Part shown: piece by piece, positions 24,405 to 37,356 of the stretch
How positions within the stretch are numbered: position 1 is the stretch's first letter
Layout of the letters: each line of letters begins with the position of its first letter
NCBI GenBank assembly: GCA_009746045.1
Contig: RPFO01000294.1
Span: forward strand, 172,001-236,000
Direction of reading: 5' to 3'
Source: Mesostigma viride
Taxonomy: Eukaryota; Streptophyta; Mesostigmatophyceae; Mesostigmatales; Mesostigmataceae
Length of the DNA stretch: 64,000 bases
Program-made: the position numbers and the translations under genes
Notes under the pieces: model-generated
Seen by the model: the letters and a program-made list of their open reading frames with translations, nothing else
Databases searched by the model: none
What the model was told of the DNA's origin: nothing

Positions 24405-25751
24405 TCATCGATCCCATCTAGGGTCGCCTGCTGCAGAGGCCCGGGCACACGGGCTGCGTCTACAGCAGGCGGGTCTCGCCCCCCCTCCCCCCCCCCCCCC
24501 CCGCATCCACTTTAAAGCCCTAACCGCTTGACAGGATTGTGTGCGAGCATTAAAAGCCCGACTCATCCTATCGCGCCTACGACCTGAGCGTACCTGCTGC
24601 CACCAGTCACGAACTGGAAGCGGCGCTGGAAGAGGCAGCGAAAGGAGGCACCGCTCCCTTACTGCTCGTTGCTGTTGGAGGGGCAGCCCTACCCCTTCTT
24701 GCCGGGGCCCTGCTCCAGCTTGTGCTGAAGCTTCCCCATGCTCATCGCGGCCCGGACTGCTGCAGACGCCAGCATTGCCCACACTCCTGGATTGACAGCA
24801 TCGCCGACGGAGTGCCCTTCCAGCCTGTCCACCCACATCCACTAGCTGACATGCCGTGATCAGCTTCGCTAGGTACTCGGCTGCTGCCAGCTCCAGAATC
24901 ACCTCGGAGCGTGGCGTTTCCCAGTGACCCAATGCCGTGACCATCGTGTCCAGGATGCCAGCCATTTGCAGGACCAACATGCGCCTCTCCCCGCTGGCTG
25001 TGCTGCCCCCCTGCAGCGTCAGCATTATCGACGCACGGATGGACTTTCCCCCCACGCATTGTCCAACATCCCCGGCAGCACTGCCTCCAGCAGGTTGCTC
25101 AGCAGGACCGGCACTGAATTCCCGCTCAGCGCCACTCCCTTGGTGCGGGCCAGCCTGCCAGCAGTCGCCGCCGCTGCTGGGCATGCAGTTGCCAGGAGTC
25201 TTTGCCTGGTCCAGCAGCTTCGACATGGCCGCTATCAGGACGCCAATATCTCCTCAAGTGAGGGCATTGCCCGACCTGGTTGGAAGGCCACCAGCTGGGG
25301 TTGCAGAGCTTGTTTCGGTCCCCAGCAGCCGACCTATGTTTCGATCTAGGTCCGCCAAGTCCTGGTCAGTCGCCCCAGGGGCGCCATCCTCCTCCCAACC
25401 GCCAGCTCCACCACGCCCCACCCCTCCGCCCCCACCTGCCGAAGGGGGAACAACCCCTGTTCCCACTGCACCTGTTGACGCTGGAGGATCCGGCTCTGCA
25501 ATAGCCTCCCCCAGCTGCGCTGCTAGCACATCGACCAGGTCCTCCTCCCCATCCCAATCGCTGACATAACCCCTTTCCTCCAATGAATCCATGACGTTCT
25601 CCGCACGCCCCTCGTTGAGCTTCTTGATCGCTCTAGCCAACCCCCCGCCCCAAGGATCTGCTGAACCGCAGTGGCGGCCTCCTTTGGGGTGCATCCCACC
25701 TTGGCTGCTCGCTATGAAATTGCGCTCTGGGGCTGTTACTGTCGTGGTCAT
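24405..25751 (-). pseudogene. Gag-like ORF
   Basis: Begins MTTTVTAPERN and runs in one frame to 24,405 with one TGA at 25,254-25,256, between NALT and GDIGVLIAAM. It has acidic and Gly/Pro-rich segments, a helical middle (VILELAAAEYLAKLI) and a basic C-terminus after which the frame drifts at a poly-C run (24,486-24,502). It has no zinc knuckle. Identification as Gag rests on its position upstream of RT and general similarity to the larger gag-like ORF at 40,785-42,167. Confidence 0.55.
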
Positions 25752-25862
25752 GGCGGCTTACATTGCTTGATGTGTATTGCCCTGCGTTTTGTTTTTTGTG
25801 ATGTGGTCACATCAGGTGCTCATGCAAAAGAAACAACCTGCTTCCCTCGAATGGAAGCCCAC

Positions 25863-25870
25863 CTTTTATA
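25863..25870 (-). promoter_or_regulatory. Candidate TATA box of the DIRS-like element
   Basis: TATAAAAG on the minus strand, about 112 bp upstream of the gag-like ATG at 25,751. Position and match are good but there is no transcript evidence. Confidence 0.4.
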
Positions 25871-25954
25871 GCAACCACCTGTCCAGCCAACCCCTGCGTG
25901 GGTGGCTGGGGTACAGGTGCCAGAACAAAAAATTCGTTCTCACCGTGTAAATAG

Positions 25955-26049
25955 TGTTGGACCTTATTGCCCAAGTGGCAAAAAGGTTTCGTCACTATAC
26001 ATAATAACTAAGACCTCGTAAGTCAAGGGTTCAAATCCCCATGGCAAAG
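25955..26049 (+). repeat. tRNA-derived (SINE-like) repeat
   Basis: An A-box-like ttgcccaagtggc (25,967) and a B-box-like gggttcaaatccc (26,028) lie about 60 bp apart, the spacing of a tRNA gene. Acceptor and T stems pair poorly, so this is tRNA-derived rather than a tRNA. Its first ~55 bp recur, once direct and once inverted, in the foldback at 26,173-26,351. Confidence 0.5.
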
Positions 26050-26172
26050 CGCCAGAAGGGAAAAATATGTCTGGTTGGAATATCGTTAAGGCGAGATTCG
26101 GTACTGCAGTAGGCCCCAGCGGTAAGATAGATATCAACCCCACACTACGACGGTTTAGTTATTATAAATCGT

Positions 26173-26351
26173 GGAACCTTTTGCCACTTGTGCATTAGGT
26201 CCCTCACTATTTACCCGGCGAGAACCACTCGCCGGTATCTATTCCGCATGAAGTTCACATGAACTACACGTGGAATAGATAGATACCGGCGAGTGGTTCT
26301 CGCCGGGTAAAATAGTGACAGACCTAATTGCTCAAGTGGCAAAAAGGTTCC
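26173..26351. repeat. Foldback built from SINE-head sequence
   Basis: Left arm 26,173-26,245 and right arm 26,272-26,351 are inverted copies. The inner acccggcgagaaccactcgc stretch is an exact match, with a few indels further out, around a 26-nt spacer. The outer arms carry the tRNA-like head (caagtggcaaaaaggtt) of the neighbouring repeat. Confidence 0.85.
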
Positions 26352-27023
26352 GTCACTATATATAACAACTCCAGTTATTTTTTTGGCGGCCTGGTGTTGC
26401 CTGCCTTCCCCAGTTCTAATAAGTAAAACTACAACCTCCGGTTGCTAAAAAGCTTGTGAAAATGCTTGCAGAAGCATGCACGTCCCGATGTTTATTATCC
26501 GTTCTTAGCGCAATATTACTGTAGCCCAATACATCACCGTAATTAAACTTGGTGTAGCTGCATTGCTGCCAATTTCACTGCCTCTTTTTTTCGTGAAGGG
26601 GCAGAGCCGGCATGACATTCTTAATGCTGTCTAGTGCCTCCTGACAACCATTACACTGTGTGCCTACGCACTTGTACCCCAGAAAAGGAATGCACAAAGT
26701 ATCCACCCATTCGTTACGGGACAAACATAGGTATCCAGCCGCACAATATGGAATCTTGCTTAGAATCCGGTACGTAGGCCCGGCACCACGCTGTGCGGCG
26801 GGAGCAAGTGGCCCAGCTTGCTCCCTGCCACCTGAAAAGCTCGGCCTAGCCGGTGGCGGCACCAGTCAGCAGTTTGGGAAGCCAATATGCTAAACGGGAT
26901 GCAGCTTTGGGAGACCTTTCCAACGCCGTGCTGACCGCCTGAAACAGACAATGGACGTCCTGACCGTCCGGCGGCCGGTGGGGGTGCAGACCTTTGGATA
27001 TAGCGGAAAGGACACAGAAAGGC

Positions 27024-27271
27024 CGAGCTTGCAAAGGCCTAGCCTGTCAATCACGTGACTGTGGCCCACGTAGACCAGGAGGAGCAGCATCCTGCTACTG
27101 GTGGAGGTCCTGTGTCCGTCCACAGGACTGCAAGGATACTTGACCTTGCAGGCCTGTGATAGGTCCTGTTCTTTCCTAGGTTGTAGGTGGCTAGGTAAAT
27201 CCAGCCCGTTACTTGCATGAGAGATGCCAGTGGACGTCGTGGATTTGCTTGCAAGCCTGCTGCGCGCATCG
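27024..27271. other. Bridge between Y1 and X2
   Basis: 248 bp without a copy elsewhere in the window, joining the end of Y1 to the start of X2. No gene seen. Confidence 0.6.
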
Positions 27272-29070
27272 TCGTGCCAGAGGGGAATCGAGGAGCAACG
27301 AGAAAGGGTATAGCTTCGTCATGGGGAATGGCCAAGCATCTTGAAGCACGAACCATGGGCGCCCACCTTGGACGTGGAAGTGACCACTGAGGTCGTCGCT
27401 TGGTGCGTGGGATAAAGATTGCTGTACTTGTGACCTTGGCTCATCACACGCAGCGGAAAGACCAGGAGTTTACAAGCTCGCTCGGCCCCGCGACCCCTGA
27501 CACCTACCGGGCGTGTCCGGTACTAAACCCACCTATAATGAGATACAATAGTTTTAACCGATTCCTACTGGTTCCAGAGCCCGCCAGGGCTTGCCACAAG
27601 AATCGCTTTCGTCACAAAATATGGTCACTGACAAGTGGCGACCATCAGACTACTAGCATGTGATGCCGGACTTTGAGTCAGTGATGTCGTACATTCCGCA
27701 ATAAAGCCTAACAACTGGTGGCGCGGCGCCAGACCAAGGGCAGCCGGCCCACAGGTTTCCCTATTGAATTAACTTGGTGGCAAGGTGGTGAGTGTGACCT
27801 GTCGCATCGCCAAAATGCGGCGAGTGTGCCTGCGCAAGCATATGCATACGAACCCTGGCAAGGGCCACCTTTTCATGCACGGCTGGGCGAGGTCGTTGAA
27901 TCGCCCCCTCTCGGAGGGCGATCACCGTCGTGAGCACAGCTTAGTGCAGATCCGGCCGGACTGGGCGCGCTGAGAAGACAAGTTAGGTGCCTGCCACAGT
28001 GCTTGGCGAGACACCCAACTACGCTCGGGGATAGCCGTTGCGGATTCGTTTTAAAAATTCAAGCCTCAGCAGCTTCCTACTGGAACCCGGGGGGCAGCAT
28101 CTCCAGGTACAAGGCTCCGCCAGCTTGCTTGCTGAGACGCTATGACAGTGGTAGCAATTGCTAGCTTGTTACAGCTCCGAAAGGAACTACCCTGCCGAAT
28201 GCTGTGCCGGTTTTCGTGAAAGAACCTTTCTAAACGGCAAACTACATCTGGCTATATTCCCGATTGCCAAGCACAGCCATTGACAACTGTCATTCAATTC
28301 CCGTGTAACGCCAGACTTGCGCCACAATGCCCTATGAATCACAAATAGCTTTGACTTGAACTACTCCCACTCCCAGTTCCAGAGCCCGCTAGGGCTTGCC
28401 CACAAAATAATTGCTTTTGTCACAAAATATGGTCACTGACAAGTGGCGACCATCAGACTACTAGCATGTGACGCCGGACTTTGAGCAATGTCATACATGC
28501 CATACTATAGCCTACACCTGATGGCAGCCCAGCCCCTGACCAAGGGCAGCCGGCCCACAGGTTCTCCTATTGAATTTATGCCTTTTATAACGCCTGCCAT
28601 CCGGCAGGACTTATAGCCGACGGCTTCCCAGCTGCATGTGGCAGTCTACCTTTTACCACTAAACCATTTCTAAAGAATCCGCCTTCTTTGCAACAAGACA
28701 TCTGAAATTGCCGAAAAAACATTTTGGAACCCCAACCGAAAGTACCCGACCGGGAGATGGAGGGTAGGACTACGCATGGTACGCCACAAAGCGATTTCAC
28801 AGCCTAGGTCACATTGCGACAAAAAATAGTAGCACAGTTTGCCAATGGCTGCCTGGCGGTGCGAGACATCATGCGTTGGGTCGCTCAACAACTTACTCAA
28901 CTGACATGCAAGGGTGCCACGCAGTACGCCATGTCCTGTGCCTCAGGCACTGTGGGTCACCCATGCAGCGCGAGAGTGTACCACAAGGCTTCTCACGATA
29001 TCTGTGCTCGCGTGTGCTTGGCGTGGATGCATTGGGCTGACATTCTCGAGCAATCCTCAAGGAGGCTTAC

Positions 29071-29142
29071 ATGTATTGCATGGAGACCAAAGACCCTAGC
29101 TCGGGTGGGATGGTGCCGCTCAGCTTGTTGCCATCCAGAAGA
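29071..29142 (-). CDS. Single LRR exon inside block X2
   Basis: Identical to the exon at 11,495-11,566 (core LDGNKLSGTIPPELGSL), with intact splice signals. It is the LRR exon nearest to the LRRNT exon at 50.8 kb on the minus strand, but about 21.6 kb away with two DIRS-like elements between them. Confidence 0.65.
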
Positions 29143-29597
29143 CTGTGGACAGGAAAAGGCAAGGCATTCAATGTGACAGCGCGAGTGGCAACAAGGAAGG
29201 GATTAACATCAACTTGATCCGACAACAGGCAGTACCTGCAACAGTTAGTACGCAATATCGGCGTTAGTTAGTTATATAATGGTTAAGATTTACATCCCGC
29301 AAGAAAAACGATCATCGTGCAAATGAACTGTGTAACCCATTCGTAACCCGCCCGAATATTTATGTCCCGATCTGCGAAGTACTCCTTTCCCTGGCGTTTA
29401 CCCCAGGAGCAGAAATTATTTGCGTGGATGGACTTACGGCATCAGGCGCACGGCGGAGTCCCCCAGCGTGGTTGCGCCGTGCCAGATGCAAGGGCCAAAG
29501 TACCGCGCTGGCGGCTGGAATAATTTATTGGTTGTCCACTCTAGGGTAGGCATTTGGCGCAGTCAATCATGTTCCTGACGGTTCGTCGTAATTATCG

Positions 29598-29987
<390 letters not shown>

Positions 29988-32633
29988 ACATATTTGATTG
30001 ATGCGCTTATAGCATGAGCGAGCCAAGGCATGACATGTGTTGTTACAAGCAGGCAGGAGTAGCAGCGGATATGCTTTGCTGTATTCCTGGGAAATGCGCA
30101 CACAGTTTGGCGCACGTTGCCAGGTTTGACAGGCCTAGGGACTTTGCTTGCGTCATCAGCACATTTGGACATAGCTAAAAAGGAACGAGCCTCGGCCCTG
30201 CAGGTCGTTGTTCGTTAAGTTCTTCACTTGCCACGCTCATGGTTGTCTTCGTTTGATGAACCAGCCGAACAGCCCGGGTGCACCACCATGATGGTCGCAG
30301 TTGAGAAGCTGGGATTGGCGCCTGGAATCAAGGCGATTGGGTTTCACTGCGAGACCGCGGTCCACCTGTGGTGGTTACCCGTGTCAAGGGTAAATTTTAC
30401 CCTGTGTGCCCAACTGACCTTTTGCGTCTTTCTTACTTGGCCATCACGTCGCAAAAGGAGATATTAGGGTTGCGACATCGATAATCGCACCCGCCTGCTA
30501 TATTTCTGACCAATGAAAAAACAGCCGAGCTCATCTCTGGGGTGGACCCGGCCGCCTTGGGACCAGGGGGGATATTCGAGTCTACTCCCTGGTACTCGGG
30601 AGTATCTTGGATATACTAGAATATATCTATAGTAGCTTTAGATATTTTTTTCCTGGCCAGGGACCCTGTCAAAATTTGAAGGGGAAACCAGCCGGGTGTC
30701 AATATCTGACAGGGCCCCGTCACCAACCAGGTGATGGGGCTTTTTTGCTTTTGGAGCACCCTGGCGGAGCCTATTTCCACCCTGGTTATATCAGGCCTAG
30801 TAGCCAGCCAATCGGGGGTGACACGTGGCAGTCTGCCGGGTATGGGGGACCAGGGGGGGGGGAGAAAATATCCCCACCCCCTGGCTAATAACCAGGGCGG
30901 GGTGTGGGTTTCTCAGGGTCTGAGCCGGGGTTTTGGCTGGGTCTCCCTCAGGTAGTGAGAAAGCCTTTTCAGGGGTTAAATATTAGTATTTTGGCACCCT
31001 GCCAGGTGGTTTTGGGACCCTGAAAGGGGGTTGGCTTGCGATAATGTTGTCTGCCCACGCGTGCTGGGGAGGATGACTTGAGAGGAGCATCAGATTTGCA
31101 TTCCTAAGCAGGCTCAGCCTCCCTACTTGGCTGCCAATATATATCAAGTAACGTGCTAACTTACACGTTAACGCGGTCTTCGGCAGAGCCCATTTTCGGA
31201 AGAACCGGTTTGAAGAAAAGCGAAGCCAATTATTGGAGAGGAACGTGAAGTGCGGGCGCACCTCAACGCATTTCCAAAGGCGTTTGCTACTTGGACGATG
31301 TCTCGCTGATCCTAAGGCATCGCCAACTGTTCACCGCAGCTCATCCGCAAAAGTTCTCCTTTCGGGGATGAACAAGCCTTTCGGATTTGGTACTAGATAA
31401 ATCATTCGAGATCTGTGTGTGTAGGAGCACTACACACGTGTCCACTCGAGACTTGTTCAGTCTCGGTTAATACCCATTGATCACAATCAAGCTCAAGGGT
31501 CAACGTTACATCCCACAAGGGAAATGGCTAGGAGAATGCAGATAAACTGTTACACCTGTTCATCCCCAGGCAAGAATCACCAGTCTATATTGGAACAAGT
31601 AGTGGACTGGGCCATCATGAATAAGAGTCTAGATTGAAGCAGCACAAGGCCTATCACGATATCTCTGCTCCGTTGAGAATTAATTTTGGCAATCATGTCT
31701 AGGATGGAAGCCTCAGCAGCTTCCTACTAGCACAGCCATTGTGGGTCACCCATCCAGCACGAGAGTGTATCACAAGGCTCGTCGCGATATCTCTGCTCGC
31801 GTGTTCTTGGCGTGGATGCATGGGGCTGACTAGATGAATTCTCAAGGAGGCTTACAGGTTTTGGGCCATCATTATTAAGAGTATATATCGAAGCAATTGG
31901 TGTACCTGGCCATCATTAATTAGTGAACCCGTCAATAAAAAAACAATTCTGCGCGTAGTGCATGCCAAGTCGACAAGATCATAGGTGGGCGGGCGGGTGA
32001 AAGAAACTACCAAGGCGAAAAACGACATTTGGCTATATACTCCAACGGCCAAACAGGATAGCCATCGACAACTATCATATGATTTCTGTGTACCGTCACG
32101 CTTGCGTCACAAATCCCTACAAAATACGATAGCCTCTCTGGGGCGCAGGTTCAAATTCACTTGTAGGCAAACTATTTCGTTCCGATTAGGCACCCGCTAC
32201 GCCCAGATTTGTATCATATATTCAGATTACATTTGTATCCATTTCTGGTTTTGCTTTGCTTTGCTTTGCATGCATCACCACAAAACATCAAATTTATTAC
32301 AATATGTGTGCTAGCTCTATACGGTGGAATAACACAGACTTATCTACCAAATGGCAACGCGGCCATCTGTATGCTAGGGTGAGCACACTATGTGAATTCG
32401 CAGGGCCAGCCCACAGCAGCTGTGCCCCTGCTTTATCCACATCTCCTTACATGGTCAACAGCCGAAAATACGTAGGACATGCAAAAAAAAAAAACTTAAC
32501 GACCTAGCTATGGGGTTACTTTGTCCCAACCCAGGTTCACCCTCGGGTTAGTTAAACCATTTCCCCCCTGACCTCCCACACAAGGGTGAGGTCAGCTGAT
32601 AGCTAAAAGACGAGGGATTAAAACTGGAAGACG

Positions 32634-33377
32634 TCAAAACACGACGCCACCGAAGTGGCGATGAAAAGCCGCTGGGTCAAAACCCAGGGCCTGAGCCCAG
32701 AGGGCGGGCGGGATGTCTCGCCCCAGGAGGCTGCGGTGGAGGCCAATGTAGCGCGTGACCGAGAGGGCCGAAGCCCACCGGCCGCGCAGCTGAATGGCCT
32801 GCGGCGACTCGCCAGCGATGGCGTCGTGCGTCGCCCCTCCATGCCGGAGGCTGTGAAAGGAAAACATCCCCGGGATGCCCATGCGGGCCTGCGCAGCTTC
32901 CCACTGCTACCTAGCCTGGCTGTACGTTAAACCCCGAAAAAGAAGTGCAGCTGTGGGCTGGCCAGCCGTCAGGCGTCGCAGGAGTCAAAAAAAAGTGGAT
33001 CCCGGACGAGGACGTGCTGGGCCGCCCCCTGCGCAGTCTTGGGGTTGCGCAGCGCAAGGGCACCGACCGTGGGCCCTGGCTCGAGAAGGGGGTGGCCAGG
33101 ATGGGCCACATCCCGCACCCGTAGCCCTAGCGCCTCGCTAATCCATAAATACTGCTGGAAAGCAATAATAATCAACGCACTCAAACGCACCTGTCGGCGT
33201 GAAACTAGCAACAGGGCAGTGAAATAGCAAAGGCGCCAGGGCATAGGCGGAGGGCTGATAGCCGGAACAAGCCGCTGCCAACCTGCTAGCAGGCGGTCCG
33301 CAAGCACCCAATTCCGAACAATGTCGGGGTAGTACAGGTGCAGACAGGCCTTGGCGTGCTGGCATAACCCCTCCCGC
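32634..33377 (-). pseudogene. Tyrosine recombinase C-terminal part, copy 2
   Basis: As in copy 1, with HSLRHGGAT, RGRWAS and RYIG present and the box I Arg replaced. The A run is one base shorter, so the frame reads past DPLFF into DSCDA before stopping. This adds a frameshift relative to copy 1. Confidence 0.75.
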
Positions 33378-33541
33378 CACGTTTAAGACTGGGGTCCGAC
33401 CAATCCAGGGCTCACGATCTTAAAGAATCTCACTATTTTGATTCGATTCTACCAAGTTCTACTACATTCTACTACAATTATACTACTAGTAGAGGTCAAA
33501 TCCAGAGTCTCATGATCTTAAACCTGAGAATTTTAAACGTG
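33378..33541. mobile_element. MITE-like insertion, copy 2
   Basis: Same insertion and same termini as at 22,072-22,235, carried along in the duplication. Confidence 0.5.
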
Positions 33542-35650
33542 TGTGGGGGGGTGTACGCCCCCGCCCACCTCTGGCATGGTAGACACTAGAAATCCACTCA
33601 CAGAAAATGATTTCCGCGTCAGCTGGGTCGACAGGGCCAGGTGGCGCCCACGCCACGTAGACAGCCGCCGCGCGCCGGTACGCTGGCAAGGTAGACACAA
33701 GGTTCACTGTGCCCTCCAAAAGTGTCAAGTCCCGAGGGCGTCGCGCCCCTTCCGGCCCAGGGCTGGGATGCACGTCACCGCACCGGGTCAAGTCAGGAAG
33801 CCAGGCGCCACGCTGACTGGCCTTGTCAGCTGGGTTGTGGTCGGTAGCCACCCAGACCCAGTGGCTCTGCATGTCAGCAGCCAGTGACAGTGCGCAGTAG
33901 CGCTGAACCATCTGGTTGAGGCGGTAGGAAGACGACCGCCCCCTGACAAACGCCCCCACCACAGCACTAGAGTCCACGAGCCGGACGACTTGCTTACCTC
34001 GACACGCTTTGGTCCGGCACGACCACTCGACCCCCTGCGTCACAGCAATCGCCCCCTTGACGTTGATGTGGTTAGGCTGCCCCCGCCACCTGTAGGACAG
34101 CGCCGCAATCCAGCCGCCACCGCCCAGCAGGCTGTAGTCCCCCTCTTCTATGCGCCCCAGGTCCCAGTCCTCACCAGACGTTAAGGCGGTCGTCCGCCAT
34201 CCCCGCGCTTCGCGCCGGGTTGCCAGCCGGGCACAATGGGCCCTAGGAAGGTCCCTGTAGACCACCCAACCGCCGGAGCTGCTCGCGTCACTACTAACGA
34301 CCCCGTCATAAAGGGGCCGGGCCCTGGCAGCCTTTCAAAAGGGGGCCAGGTCGATCGCCGCCCGAAGCTTCCGGCGGGCCCCCTTAGGGAGCCGCCAGCG
34401 GCGCCCAGGCAGGGAGGCGTTCATGGCTGCTAGCAGCCGATACGTCTCAGGCCACACCGAGAGCATGGGGCGGCACAGCAGATGCATCCACACCCACTTC
34501 CCAAGCACAGAACTAAGTTCGCGGTAGTATGTAAATCCGCGATCCAAGATTCTATGAGTAGCAGCGATAACTGCCACCACACGCTCAGGAACAGGCACCA
34601 CGTCACCATCTCTCTGGTGAATGACACCCACCGGCTGCTCACCAGCCTGTTCTGCTGTCGACCGTACCACCTTGTCAGACTTCTGCACCAGCACAACAGC
34701 GGCGTAGGCAGCCTGAACACGATCTAGCTGCTGATTCACTCCATCCACCGAAGCACGGTGGGTGAAATGGAGGTCATCGATCGTCACGACATGCATACCT
34801 TCCAGATCCTGCCGAGATTCGACACAGGGCGAGGGCGCCAAGGGCGCAGCAGGGTCCTCCTCCAGCCTCAGCCGGACGGTCTGCCCCGCCTCATCAGCAT
34901 CCGCCACCTGAATGAGCGCTGACATTTCGATGCTCAGGCCACGACTAGCCTCCAACGGGGGCTTGGGGCCACAGTGGTACAGCACAGACTGGTGCACGCA
35001 CTGGGCCACAGCGACGACCAGCTTGTTTCCAATTGGCCAGCACAACATCCACGGCCACACCTTCCGACACGGCCCACTAAGGCCCACAAGATCCGACCAC
35101 ACCGGCATCCAGGCACAGTACCGCCGCATCCAAACGGGCAGGCGGAGTCTGTTGTAGTGGGAATCCAAATCTGATACGCCCCCCAAAACATCCTCCCCAG
35201 CGCGCGTGAGCAAATTGCAAATCATGCCAAGGTGTGGTAAAAAAGCGGACATAGGATCTGGTAGTGGCATGTTGCCACGGCGCTTGTCCACAATCAGCCG
35301 TCCACAATCAGCTTAGTACGGCGTCGGGCTTTCCGACCCCAATAATACTATTCACCATAGGCGGCTCCTCGTAAAAAAATCCACCCAAAATTCCCCTCTC
35401 CACACACACCGTGCAAACCCGCGCGAACTCCTCCATGCTACACCCCCGCGAGACCCGCATCGAATTCTGCGAGATCCGTTCTGCTGGGCGTCCGTACCAT
35501 TTTACTCTCATAATTCAAAACTGCTCCCCAAAAGGGGGGTAGCAAGTTAAGCACATCCACTTGGCCGCCTTCCCCCGGACCAGACATGGCCAAGCGTGCG
35601 GCTACAAACGGTTCGTAAGGGGCTCCTTCAGAATATTCACCCCCATCCAC
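33510..35650 (-). pseudogene. Reverse transcriptase-RNase H, copy 2
   Basis: Protein-level copy of 22,204-24,344, with the same VTIDDLHF and ATDHNPAD motifs, the same in-frame TGA (34,335-34,337) and the same 14-bp duplication near 35,281-35,309. Confidence 0.8.
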
Positions 35651-35710
35651 TCAGATCCTAACATTGCCGCTACGGAACCACCGTTCCGGCGGACAAAGGA
35701 CTTGCAAGCA

Positions 35711-37057
35711 TCATCGATCCCATCTAGGGTCGCCTGCTGCAGAGGCCCGGGCACACGGGCTGCGTCTACAGCAGGCGGGTCTCGCCCCCCCTCCCCCCCC
35801 CCCCCCCCGCATCCACTTTAAAGCCCTAACCGCTTGACAGGATTGTGTGCGAGCATTAAAAGCCCGACTCATCCTATCGCGCCTACGACCTGAGCGTACC
35901 TGCTGCCACCAGTCACGAACTGGAAGCGGCGCTGGAAGAGGCAGCGAAAGGAGGCACCGCTCCCTTACTGCTCGTTGCTGTTGGAGGGGCAGCCCTACCC
36001 CTTCTTGCCGGGGCCCTGCTCCAGCTTGTGCTGAAGCTTCCCCATGCTCATCGCGGCCCGGACTGCTGCAGACGCCAGCATTGCCCACACTCCTGGATTG
36101 ACAGCATCGCCGACGGAGTGCCCTTCCAGCCTGTCCACCCACATCCACTAGCTGACATGCCGTGATCAGCTTCGCTAGGTACTCGGCTGCTGCCAGCTCC
36201 AGAATCACCTCGGAGCGTGGCGTTTCCCAGTGACCCAATGCCGTGACCATCGTGTCCAGGATGCCAGCCATTTGCAGGACCAACATGCGCCTCTCCCCGC
36301 TGGCTGTGCTGCCCCCCTGCAGCGTCAGCATTATCGACGCACGGATGGACTTTCCCCCCACGCATTGTCCAACATCCCCGGCAGCACTGCCTCCAGCAGG
36401 TTGCTCAGCAGGACCGGCACTGAATTCCCGCTCAGCGCCACTCCCTTGGTGCGGGCCAGCCTGCCAGCAGTCGCCGCCGCTGCTGGGCATGCAGTTGCCA
36501 GGAGTCTTTGCCTGGTCCAGCAGCTTCGACATGGCCGCTATCAGGACGCCAATATCTCCTCAAGTGAGGGCATTGCCCGACCTGGTTGGAAGGCCACCAG
36601 CTGGGGTTGCAGAGCTTGTTTCGGTCCCCAGCAGCCGACCTATGTTTCGATCTAGGTCCGCCAAGTCCTGGTCAGTCGCCCCAGGGGCGCCATCCTCCTC
36701 CCAACCGCCAGCTCCACCACGCCCCACCCCTCCGCCCCCACCTGCCGAAGGGGGAACAACCCCTGTTCCCACTGCACCTGTTGACGCTGGAGGATCCGGC
36801 TCTGCAATAGCCTCCCCCAGCTGCGCTGCTAGCACATCGACCAGGTCCTCCTCCCCATCCCAATCGCTGACATAACCCCTTTCCTCCAATGAATCCATGA
36901 CGTTCTCCGCACGCCCCTCGTTGAGCTTCTTGATCGCTCTAGCCAACCCCCCGCCCCAAGGATCTGCTGAACCGCAGTGGCGGCCTCCTTTGGGGTGCAT
37001 CCCACCTTGGCTGCTCGCTATGAAATTGCGCTCTGGGGCTGTTACTGTCGTGGTCAT
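35711..37057 (-). pseudogene. Gag-like ORF, copy 2
   Basis: Copy of 24,405-25,751 with the same single TGA (36,560-36,562) and the same frame drift at a poly-C run near 35,792-35,808. Confidence 0.55.
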
Positions 37058-37264
37058 GGCGGCTTACATTGCTTGATGTGTATTGCCCTGCGTTTTGTTT
37101 TTTGTGATGTGGTCACATCAGGTGCTCATGCAAAAGAAACAACCTGCTTCCCTCGAATGGAAGCCCACCTTTTATAGCAACCACCTGTCCAGCCAACCCC
37201 TGCGTGGGTGGCTGGGGTACAGGTGCCAGAACAAAAAATTCGTTCTCACCGTGTAAATAGTGTT

Positions 37265-37356
37265 GGACCTTATTGCCCAAGTGGCAAAAAGGTTTCGTCA
37301 CTATACATAATAACTAAGACCTCGTAAGTCAAGGGTTCAAATCCCCATGGCAAAGC
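37265..37356 (+). repeat. tRNA-derived (SINE-like) repeat, copy 2
   Basis: Copy of 25,955-26,049 in block Y2; A- and B-box-like motifs unchanged. Confidence 0.5.

Larger units (their letters stand above)
21260..25875 (-). mobile_element. DIRS-like tyrosine-recombinase retrotransposon, decayed, copy 1
   Basis: On the minus strand the order is gag-like ORF, reverse transcriptase, RNase H and tyrosine recombinase, which is the order of DIRS-group elements; no DDE integrase or aspartic protease is seen. Reading frames are broken by in-frame TGA and TAG codons, a 14-bp tandem duplication and a ~164-bp insertion, so the copy cannot be autonomous. A hairpin (ctgacctc/gaggtcag) lies at 21,260-21,289 near the 3' end. 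I could not define terminal repeats. Confidence 0.8.
19991..27023. repeat. Duplicated block Y, copy 1
   Basis: Near-identical to 31,301-38,335 at offsets 11,306-11,307. It carries an exon-less 647-bp-type unit fragment (20,430-20,560), an unassigned AT-rich part to 21.2 kb, a DIRS-like element (about 21.3-25.9 kb), a tRNA-like repeat and a foldback. The minus frame 26,575-26,862 is open in both copies but unrecognised. Confidence 0.9.
32567..37180 (-). mobile_element. DIRS-like element, decayed, copy 2
   Basis: Shares every disabling change with copy 1: the TGA codons, the TAG, the Trp in box I, the 14-bp duplication and the ~164-bp insertion. It was therefore copied by segmental duplication after decay, not by transposition. 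The candidate TATA box recurs at 37,169-37,176. Confidence 0.8.

Noticed and set aside
24541-25569. Plus-strand ORFs over the DIRS-like element (e.g. 24,937-25,569, 22,237-22,581, 23,606-23,851)
   Set aside because: Antisense shadows of gag, RT and RNase H in GC-rich sequence. The minus strand carries the recognisable motifs.
26575-26862. 95-codon minus ORF with a CVGTQCNGC motif in block Y (also 37,882-38,169)
   Set aside because: Conserved only between near-identical segmental copies, which is no evidence of selection. No family recognised.
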